From Cordilura impudica (taxonomy: Eukaryota > Arthropoda > Insecta > Diptera > Scathophagidae), in the NCBI GenBank assembly GCA_963682025.1, contig OY821519.1, positions 133,835,612 to 133,899,611 of the forward strand: a stretch of DNA of 64,000 nucleotides, given 5' to 3'. Below the pieces are notes generated by a model, which saw nothing but the letters and a program-made list of their open reading frames with translations, had not been told where the DNA came from and searched no databases. The translations under genes and the position numbers were made by a program. Within the stretch, counting starts at the first letter, position 1. Every line of letters begins with the position of its first letter. This document shows, piece after piece, positions 56,154-64,000 of this stretch.

Positions 56154-56300
56154 AAAGAACGCGGTGTTAAATTGATTGAAGAGTGTAATGACATATTAGC
56201 AAAGAACGAACAAGAAAAGCAATACTTATTGCAAGTCGTAAGTGATTACAGAAAACCATTTGAATCGCGCACTAAATCATCCTTAAATACACCAAAATAA
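56154..56300 (+). pseudogene. exon-like reading frame in the fold-back loop
   Basis: Between the arms a 48-codon frame without internal stops reads KERGVKLIEECNDILAKNEQ, EKQYLLQVVSDYRKPFESRT, KSSLNTPK and a TAA. It is charged, helical in character (Glu/Lys/Gln-rich) and unlike the AT-driven noise around it. It has no ATG and is preceded by a stop, so it would be a terminal exon. An AAAG just upstream (near 56157) could serve as a weak acceptor. It may be a captured gene fragment or the last remnant of a transposase. I recognise no family. Confidence 0.35.
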
Positions 56301-57334
56301 ATAGAATTAATTTTATATTTCATATTATTTTGAACAAATTGTCTTTTATTAGCTTTAGGTCATTTGTGGGTCTTCTTATTTTAGTTTTTATACATAACAA
56401 AATTATAACAAAATTGGTTAAAAGTTGTTTTAATTTATATTCGCGAGCAATAAGCAGATAAATGCACCAAACATATATCACAATGGATTATATTGATACC
56501 AGGCGCACATAAGGGTTAAATAAATAAAAATTAACCGAGTTACTTTTCTTAAATCCTAAATAGTGGTTTCATCGAGCTAAATAGAAAAACTCGTTGTACA
56601 TCTACTCTTTGTACATTTACAGAATATTTTACAAAAATCCCATTTTTCTCGAATACCGCAAAAATAAAATCTTTGACAAAAAAATTCTGTTACAGGGATT
56701 TACCTTAAAATTCACACAGTTAATGTCTAACGTACGTCTAATAAAACCTTAAAGTGCCAGGTCCATTTTTTTAAATTTTGTTTAAGAAAATTTTTTAAAA
56801 CTTGAAAAAGGAGTTTTCAAAATTTTATCAAAAAAATTTCCCATTTTCGGTCTCAATACGCAATAGGTTAACAACGTGGTAATAAAACAATACTTTGTAT
56901 CTTCATACTTCATATAGAGACAAAAAAAAATTATGGCTTTAATCAATTTCTCAAAGTTGAAAAAAATGCTATCAAATTTCATGACGTAGTTTTTTTTTTG
57001 GCACAAAAGTGGTCTGGGGTATTTGTTATTTTTTGGCGTATTTATATTCGATTTTGAATTTTTAAAGCTTTTTGAATAGATAATTTAATACTGATCCCGA
57101 TTCTTATAACAACTTGTCGGAAGAATTGAGCTATAGATCGAAATTTTCTTAAAATCTCAAAAAAAGTCATATTTTCCCCATATAAACACACTTGAAATTT
57201 TCAATCGATTCCGGCGCTACTTTTCTTTCTCCGATTATCCCCAAACTTTGTATTTATTAGTTTTATATGGAAAGGTAACAAACTGGATCCCGCCTATCCC
57301 CAAAATCGCATTTTCATATTTAAGGACCACTCTA

Positions 57335-57545
57335 GTGTTCATGTAAACTTTTTAATCAAGATACAGGTCGCAAATGTGAACACTTTGGTGAAAATCGGTT
57401 AATGTTCACACCTAGTCCCCATACTAGTGACCCTTTGAGATCAATTTAAAGTGCCATAATGTCAAAATTATCATATAGATCTCAGTCAGATTGGGTTTGT
57501 GTATACGATAATTCTTAGACTACTCTTATTAGTGAAAGATGACCT
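57335..57545 (-). mobile_element. P1-family element, part 2
   Basis: gtaaactttttaatcaagatacaggtcgcaaatgtgaac continues the element from 54223, followed by tagtccccatac and gatctcagtcagattggg. It is truncated before the palindrome. Confidence 0.75.
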
Positions 57546-57856
57546 TCACAAACTTGCAAAGCTGTCTCTGTCGTAATACTCGAGAGATGTGATATTGAAT
57601 ATTTACTTTGTATGGGAGCTGCCACTTCTGCTGATCTGATGTTGCCAATTTTCAGCAAGGATACTAATACTAATAAATTGCGAAATTACGAAAGTTTCCG
57701 TTATTCTGCTTTCGTATTACTCAAGATATAGGATATTGAAAATTCACTTTGTGTGGGAGGTGAACGCCGACTTCTTTCTGCCATAAATTTTTCAGATATT
57801 TTAATTGTTAAATTCGGTCCAGCCATCCTTGAGTTATAAATGGTGTAACTAATCCG
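57546..57856 (-). repeat. fragment of the GTGGGCGTGGCAC-type Helitron repeat
   Basis: gcaaagctgtctctgtcgtaatactcgagagatgtgatatt and tactttgtatgggagctgccac are reverse complements of unit phrases at 49000-49830, worn and in two copies. Confidence 0.5.
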
Positions 57857-57857
57857 A

Positions 57858-57858
<1 letters not shown>

Positions 57859-57891
<33 letters not shown>
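57859..57891. repeat. (TA)n microsatellite
   Basis: cttatatatatatatatatatatatatatatatacata. Confidence 0.95.
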
Positions 57892-57895
<4 letters not shown>

Positions 57896-58277
57896 TGGAT
57901 TTGAAGAAGATAAGTATAAAAATCGAAGTAGTGTTTAACTTTAAAATTCCTTTTAATGAATTCCCGTCTTTCAAATTATCAATTTTCGTAGTAGACATAT
58001 TGACTTTTCCTTACTCAAAGGCTGCAGTCAGAACACGGTTTAGTAAAATGATTTTTAAAAATATAGTTATGAATATAATCTCTTTGAACACTGTAAATCC
58101 TTTAATGCATATTAAATATGTACTAAATATTAAAAATGTTTATTTTAAAATTAATTCTCTTCAAACATATAAAAAAAAAACAAAAATTAATATTATATCC
58201 GGAAGATGGAGAAAAATGAAACCATGGTATTTTTACATAAAGAGATATAAGTAAAGTTTTCAAGGTATTTTTTCTAT

Positions 58278-58730
58278 AATAATAATATGTAAGGCGATTT
58301 CTTGTGACCAATGTTTTGTTTAACAATTTTATCCCGATTTTGACTAAAAGTATATTATTTGAAAGGTATTTCTTTTTAGCTATCCACCAGATTTACAGAT
58401 TTTTAAATTTTAAATATTTTTGGAGCAAAATACATTTAAAATTGCTACTACTACATACATAAAATTGCAAAATGTTATATGTGTGTTTATTAAATTTTTT
58501 AACGTGTTTGTAAAAAAGTGAATTTGTTTTCTTCATTCACAGTAATAATTGTGTTGCATCGAAAAATAATCTTGGACATAAACGAAAAAATAATAATACT
58601 TAAAAAGTGTTGAATTGTGAATCGGCTAAAATTGATTAACATACTTATGGGGTCTTTATTAAATGAAAAAATAGTATTTTCTAGAATTTGCAGTCGAATT
58701 TCGAGGGCTTGAATCCTTTAGTTTTCTATA
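58278..58730 (+). mobile_element. Helitron-like (Helentron/DINE-type) element, forward
   Basis: The 5' block tgtaaggcgatttcttgtg and the conserved core (cagatttacagattttta) are present, as is tggggtctttattaaatgaaa. The hairpin gtcgaatttcgag is followed by ggcttgaatccTTTAG. Same family as 20179-20957. Confidence 0.7.
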
Positions 58731-60147
58731 ATTGTTTTACAAAAATTTTCATTTATTAATTCTTTTGAAAAATGTATAATTAGCTTTTTTAGATTAATTT
58801 TAATTTGGCGCCTTTGAGAGCCCTTTGTGTTATAGTGTTGCGCTTGTTGGTAAGAAGTTATTGCAAACGAAGTGCACAAACGAGTCGTCAAAGTCAAAAA
58901 TATTGCATTTAGTGGTTTTAAATTTCATATCAAATGCAAGCACGCATAAGATTTCGATTGCAACTTTCAAGGCAGATCTTTGAAAAATATATTCCAGAAT
59001 TAGAGAACAATTTGGAAAATTTTCAAAAAATATTTCCAAACCATTTTAGTGATTTTATAAATTTAAATATTTCGGTGACAATAAATAATTTTATATTAAA
59101 AAATTTTAAACAATTTATGTAATTATTTCAAGAGAAAACGTATAAATTATTTAAAGTTCTGCCTATAAAATCTCATACATTAATTTTTGTTAACAACAAA
59201 AACAGTTTGCATACAAATATTTAAAACTCAACCTAGCAAAAATATTTTTATTGGTGGTTTAAGTAATAGAATTTTCTTTCTGCCTATCGTTAAGCTCAAT
59301 CTTCTATATATTTTATTTTTCTAGAGGAAATTTTTATAGGATATTTGCTTCAAATAGTAACCCGATTTAAATAGGTCATCTATATCTATTTAAATAATTT
59401 TTTATTATTGAAAAAGATTTCAGTATGTATTAAAAAAAAATTTAATAATTGAAAAATATTTCACGAGATATAGGAGTATTGAAGGTACGGATTCCGTTAT
59501 GCTGGATCAACCATTTACTTTCTTATTACTTGGTCTTCATTTAAACAAAAAACTACATGAGGGTGGTACTAAAATTCATTCTCGCAGTAACATATTGAAA
59601 TGAAAAATATAAAATCATTTCTAACAAAAAATTTCGCAAAAAGTGGCTCACTCATGTTTTTGTAGATTTAATTGGTTGCCAAGAAGTAAGGTGTACAATT
59701 TGTATGAAAGTAATGTTAAAAAATTTTAAACCGTTAATTGTATGCGTTATGTGTGTTTTATGATGGACGTTTTTTGTTTGCATTGGAAAAAAAAAAACCA
59801 ACTGAACACTCGCACAAAAGTGAAAACCCACAATATAAGCCCACGAACTACCAGCTCCCGGCTGATTTCATGGTTAACAATTTGTGGCATTTAACTGGGG
59901 AAGTATAAAATATAACAAAGCAGCATGATTTAAAGTATTTTCATAAAAGTTGAGTAATTTAAAGTTATTTTTTTTTTAACTACATGACTAATAATTTATA
60001 GCTATTATGAAAGGGGGAATTAAAAGGTTATTAACTCTTAACGTAATGATTAGATTTTTTTTAATATTAAAGCTACGCTGCAAAGTTTTTTAAGTGTGGA
60101 ATTTTAAGTGAAAATTTAATGTAAAACAAAATTTTAAATACCAAATC
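58731..60147. other. AT-rich intergenic, nothing recognised
   Basis: The 62-codon frame at 58934-59122 (Asn/Phe/Ile rich) is not assignable. Confidence 0.5.
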
Positions 60148-60149
60148 TA

Positions 60150-60495
60150 TAATATTAATAGGCTAGGCGATTTGTTGTGAATGATGTTTTATTCTACCGT
60201 TTTATCCCGATTTTGACCAAACATATATTATTTGAAAGGTATTTATTTTTAGCGTCTTTGCAGATTTACAGATTTTTTAACTTTTTCCTTTGTTTTGAAT
60301 AATTGCATTTAAAATTGTTACTAACACATACATAAAATTATACAATGCTATGTGTGTGTTTATTAAATTTGTTAATGTGTTTGTAGTAAAAATGAGTTTA
60401 TTTTTTGTGTGTTGATTTGTCAATTGCCTATAATTGATTAAACTAAAATTTCCTAGAATTTGCGCTCGAATTTCGAGGGATGAAATCTGCTAGAA
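60150..60495 (+). mobile_element. Helitron-like (Helentron/DINE-type) element, forward, CTAG end
   Basis: It starts tataatattaataggctagg and ends gctcgaatttcgag hairpin with ggatgaaatctgCTAG at 60490-60493. The core matches 20179-20560 in reverse. Slightly shortened inside. Confidence 0.75.
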
Positions 60496-60599
60496 CTTAA
60501 TATGAAAAAATAGGTGCAAATGGGATAACACTGATACAAATTTAATAAGGTAGCTAATGATTTTGCTGTTACAAATCCCTGCACTAGATTAGATAGATA

Positions 60600-61605
60600 T
60601 TGTTTTTTGGCACTTTCTGAGGATGAAGTATTTTGTGCAATTTGTCAAATTAAAAACAGCTTTAAATCTGATATTGATAGCCTCTATGCTCATTTTTTAA
60701 AAAAATGTTCTCCTTCCCTAACATTTGCACTGACATATATTTTCAATTTATCGTTAAAAGAGGGTGTTTTTATTGATCGGTGGAAGTCGGCAACAATTAC
60801 ACCGGTTTTCAAGGTGTCATGTGTTATAGACCAATTTTTAAGTTGTCATGTGTTTCTAAAATATTTGAATACGTCATATATAAAAACGTATTTTTCCTTA
60901 ACAAATCGTGGATATCCCCAAACCAAGGTTTCGAAAATTGTTTAAGCGCTCTTGAACACGGTGGCCGAGTTGAAACAATTTATACTCATTTTTCGAAGGC
61001 TTTTGATATATTGTCATATTCCATTCTTTTTTAAAAATTGCAACAATTTGGCTTTGGATTATGTAAAGTTGTAATTGAAGCATTTGAATCTAGGCCCTAT
61101 ATGAAAATACTGGGTATTCCGCTGGATAGTGTATTGGGCATTTTATTTTAATATTTTTTATCAATGATATTTTTCTTTGTTTTAAAAGTTTAAAATTTGT
61201 TTACATGCAGATGATTTAAAAATTTATATAAGAACAGAATCTTTGGGGGATAATTTTGATTTGCAAAATGACCTGAATAATCTGAGTGAATGTTGTAATG
61301 TAAATTGCCTGCACTTAAATCTTGACAAATGCTTGCAGGTCTCTTTTAAGAGGTCACTAAATCCATTACTTTTGCTTTTAATATAAATAGGTATGCCTTG
61401 AAAAATGTTAAATCTAAACTCGATTTAGGTGTTGCATTTGATACTTCAGTGTCATTTGTATCTCATATCTAAGTTCCTTAAGCTTATAAAATGCTTAGTT
61501 TTTTGAAAAGAAATTACTCAAAATTTTAGCATCTGTACACGCTAAGGAATATATCGATACCTCCCTATAAGAATATATTTAGCGACATTTCTAAAATTGT
61601 TCAGG
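60600..61605 (+). pseudogene. non-LTR retrotransposon reverse transcriptase relic, plus strand
   Basis: LSEDEVFCAICQIKNSFKSD and FLKKCSPSLTFALTYIFNLS LKEG..WKSATITPVFK are the N-terminal RT blocks. In shifted frames come TIYTHFSKAFDILSYSIL (first Asp region), ILGIPLDSVLGILF (GxPQGSxLGPLLF position) and HADDLKIYIRTESLGDNFDL QNDLNNLSE (YADD box, Tyr replaced by His). A worn thumb follows to about 61605. The Jockey-like order is correct. Several frameshifts make it inactive. Confidence 0.88.
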
Positions 61606-61737
61606 AAACGAAAAAACGTCTCATTTAGTTATTTATTTGTGTATTTTATTGAAAGGAACATATTTGGAAAGCGATTTTCAGAATACAAAACTTGACATCA
61701 TTGCAAAACCAAAATTATGATCAGATAAGAAGTTTTT

Positions 61738-61804
61738 GTCGCTTAGTACATTTTCGTTGTCAAGACATTGTCGCTTGATACAATGGTAAATGTCGCTTAA
61801 AACA
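61738..61804 (+). repeat. three 13-bp GTCGCTTRRWACA repeats
   Basis: gtcgcttagtaca (61738), gtcgcttgataca (61770) and gtcgcttaaaaca (61792) lie ~320-390 bp beyond the 3' end of the transposase-like gene. Spaced direct repeats in such a place often serve as subterminal transposase-binding sites. Confidence 0.5.
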
Positions 61805-62119
61805 CTGACATGGACACAAAAAATAAAGGTTTGAAATAAATTGTGTCGTTTAATTAATTTTTTTGTTTTTTTCTGTTAAACAATAAAATAAATAAAAATC
61901 TATATAAAAAGTAACAAAACATTTATTTCAAAATTTATTTATATAAATTTATTTATTATATTGATTAACAATATAATAAATAAAAATCTGTATTAAAAGA
62001 AACATAACATTAATTTCAAAAAAAGAATTCAAAGAGGACATTTGAGGATTATTGATTATAATATAATAAATAAAAATCTATATAAAGACCAACATAAATT
62101 AATTTTAGAGATCAAAACG

Positions 62120-63975
62120 GAAATTTTAAGATTATTAATTATCATTTTGATTGTCAGACAAATCATCTTCTTCGTGTGTCTCTGCCAATTCGTCTTCTTT
62201 CTCACCAAATGTATTTTTTTAAATATCCTCGTATTGTTGTATGTATCGCTCAGGAATAAACTTTCTTTTGAGCAGACTATCTAAATCCTTTCGTTTCGGG
62301 CCTGATATTGGCAGTTTCGAAGAATAGAGAATGTCTGGTCCATTGAATTCTTCAAGGCATTTTACTTGATTGCGCGTGCGACAAAAGTCCAGGGTATATG
62401 AAGGAGATGCTGTTTGAAATGGTAAATATTTTATTTCAGGGGATGAAATTAGTTTGCTCCTTCGTTTTTACTCCTTGTGTTGGAAAATATTTAAGCGCTT
62501 CTTTTTTCCAATCGCGGAAATCTTTGTATGTCAACACTACCACCTCATAAGGTTTGGGATTTATCCTGGCATTGGAAATCAGAGTAACCCATTCTGATGG
62601 TGTCCAAATTGTCATTTTTTTTTTTTGATAAATATCTCTATAGTAGCATGCACAGAATCAACAGGCATGTAGGTATGACCAGGAATTAGAAATGTTAATT
62701 TAATTTTGTTAATGTGTTTAGCTTGTTTTTGTATAAACAAATAAATCATTGTTATGATTTGGCGATTTTTATTTTGTCCCGGACAGCTATCAGTATAAGG
62801 AAATGGATGTAACAGTTTTTCTTTCATCGACGATTTTCAAGTACTGATTGAGGATTTTACAAATTTCGTTTGCTCCTCGCATTACATCAACACAAAAGCG
62901 TACGCATTATGTGTTCCACTCTCATAAATTGTCTCGTTATAAAACAAGTATTTTCTCGACTAATAAAATAGCATTCTCTGCGTATGTGGAACGTTTAGAA
63001 CTTTTTGCAGGTCAAAACTAGCACAAACAAATGATGGTGAACTCTTGGCTTTTTCTTGATCTTCCATAAACAATTTATGGCTCGTCTCTTTCTGTTGAGA
63101 ATATTTTGTCACTTTTACTTTCTGTGCTTCATCCAGTTCACGGTCCATATAGGATTCGCAAAAGGTACACTTATCTTTTTTCGGGACATGGATGCCAATA
63201 TTGTACGTTGGATTTCTTTGTATTTTCTGTAAAGGTTAGAAATACTAAAACACTAGTTGGGCAAGTAAGTTCTATTGGTCCTAGAACGGCAATAGTGGGA
63301 TGGAACCCTTGGTAAGCTTTCAATGAAAGTGCAAACGGCTTTTTTTTAAATCAGCGGACGTAGCATTGAACGTAGCTGCTGCACCCCTTTTGTCTGTTTC
63401 CGATGTATTTAAAACTGTTGTTTTTCCAAGGGCATATGTCACAACTCTATTTGAAATGTTAAGGGTTTTCTGCAAAAACTGCATACATACTTGTATTATT
63501 TTCCCTTCAAAATTTATAAAATATTTTCCTGTTTCTGTCTTCTTTTCAATTTCTTTGCTTCGTTGCCTTTTGATAGGAACACGATCAACGCAGGATAAAA
63601 TCCTATCTATTTGCTGGGTATGTGGCAGTTTCCAATAAAAGTCAAATACTTCTTGCCTTTGCGACTCACTTAATTTGGTTGCATATTTGTTTTGGCAGCT
63701 CTTGCATGGATTTCTTTGCACAGATTTTTGTTTTTTCTCAACACGAGCTCTTTTCGATTTTACCTCCAACCCCTGGTTACATACCTCAATGGCAATGACT
63801 TGCGACTTTGGATTTTTGTTTACTTTTTGGCGTTGTTCTATTTCATCGGCACTTGATTTTTCTATGGAATTGTTATGCCAAGATGAACTCTCATCTGTTT
63901 CAAACGGATCACACTCAGACCCAGATCCAGATTCAGATGGTGCAGACAAACTTCTTCTGCCCGTAGTACATTTTG
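62120..63975 (-). pseudogene. transposase-like gene of the SCPGQNKN family, decayed
   Basis: Minus strand. An acidic, Ser-rich N-terminus (SAPSESGSGSECDPFETDES) is followed by CKSCQNKYATKLSESQRQEV FDFYW and FINFEGKIIQVCMQFLQKTL. After frame changes come VPSHYCRSRTNRTYLPN, IHVPKKDKCTFCESYMDREL, SRKYLFYNETIYESGTHNAY, then YTDSCPGQNKNRQIITMIYL (probable catalytic Asp box) and FLIPGHTYMPVDSVHATIE. The C-terminus reads TIWTPSEWVTLISNARINPK and RKFIPERYIQQYEDI. These blocks, in this order, occur in a widespread insect/cnidarian family of uncharacterised, probably transposon-borne proteins (I believe labelled DUF7869 in part). At least four frameshifts. The start is unclear; the frame is open from near 63975 and may lie beyond the window. 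Confidence 0.7.
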
Positions 63976-64000
63976 TTTTTTCAAAATGATTAAGCTAAAA

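Larger units (their letters stand above)
54224..57334. mobile_element. 3.1 kb fold-back element with 8-bp target duplication
   Basis: Ends TAGAGTGGTC and GACCACTCTA are flanked by gtgtccat (54216-54223) and gtgttcat (57335-57342). Other P1 copies read gtgtgtccatgtaaac without interruption, so the target is known. Inverted arms of over 1 kb (54224-56135 minus the insertion at 55041-55697, and 56320-57334) share about 85-90% identity by eye, and only ~185 bp form the loop. Long TIRs with 8-bp duplications fit hAT or P-superfamily fold-backs; the TAGAG start suits hAT. No transposase was seen. Confidence 0.85.

Noticed and set aside
57895..58254. 119-codon open frame, the longest not explained by a repeat
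   Set aside because: Composition (Ile, Lys, Asn, Phe) is what AT-rich DNA gives by chance. No motif, no conserved neighbour and no other copy was seen.

Overview
The window looks like a stretch of very AT-rich dipteran (probably calyptrate fly) genomic DNA, either intergenic or inside a large intron. That is an inference from: many copies of elements built like the dipteran 'mini-me' class (a conserved core followed by a (GTCY)n microsatellite); Helitron, mariner/Tc1, hAT, Penelope and non-LTR remnants of insect type; and a short GT-AG intron. I found no intact host gene. Every protein-like signal is a decayed transposable-element gene, and the window is best read as nested mobile elements.

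Layout. 85-3062: a long element whose 5' end carries the palindrome TTCGGCTGGGCCGAA (family P2). 7150-10953: a Tc1-like transposase relic interrupted by a 2.8 kb fold-back element, which contains a second fold-back with an exact 8-bp target duplication. 11858-13700: mini-me-like elements (family P1, palindrome TCGGTCTAGACCGA), one with a nested hairpin MITE. 14637-17106: a Penelope-type GIY-YIG fragment abutting a nearly full-length hAT transposase pseudogene. 17866-27117: two tandem, diverged copies (A and B) of a ~4 kb segment separated by a P1 element. The copies differ by insertions whose empty sites can be read in the other copy: a Penelope-like inverted repeat with hammerhead-like motifs, a TA-flanked MITE, and two unrelated Helitron-type elements at almost the same site. 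B's Helitron carries a decayed PIF1-type helicase.

28321-38320: a tRNA-derived SINE, a tandem repeat, then a P2 element that has grown a ~1 kb (TTTTTAA)n array inside a larger degenerate array. A reverse-oriented P2 copy carries the complementary array, followed by a spliced PIF/Harbinger-like N-terminus. 38748-45450: two minus-strand non-LTR retrotransposon relics, one split by a 1.74 kb TA-flanked element whose removal restores its reading frame. 47105-53582: P1 elements, Helitron-type elements with GTGGGCGTGGCAC tandem units, a (TTTA)n tract and a second hairpin MITE.

54080-57545: a P1 element split by a 3.1 kb fold-back element, which contains an LTR-like insertion with a 9-bp direct repeat and a small exon-like reading frame in its loop. 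58278-61605: Helitron-like fragments and a plus-strand non-LTR relic. 61738-63990: a decayed transposase-like gene with an SCPGQNKN motif and three 13-bp repeats beyond its 3' end; its 5' end runs off the window.

Because everything is nested, relative ages can be read directly: P1 and P2 elements and LINE relics are hosts, while fold-backs, MITEs and Helitrons are guests.
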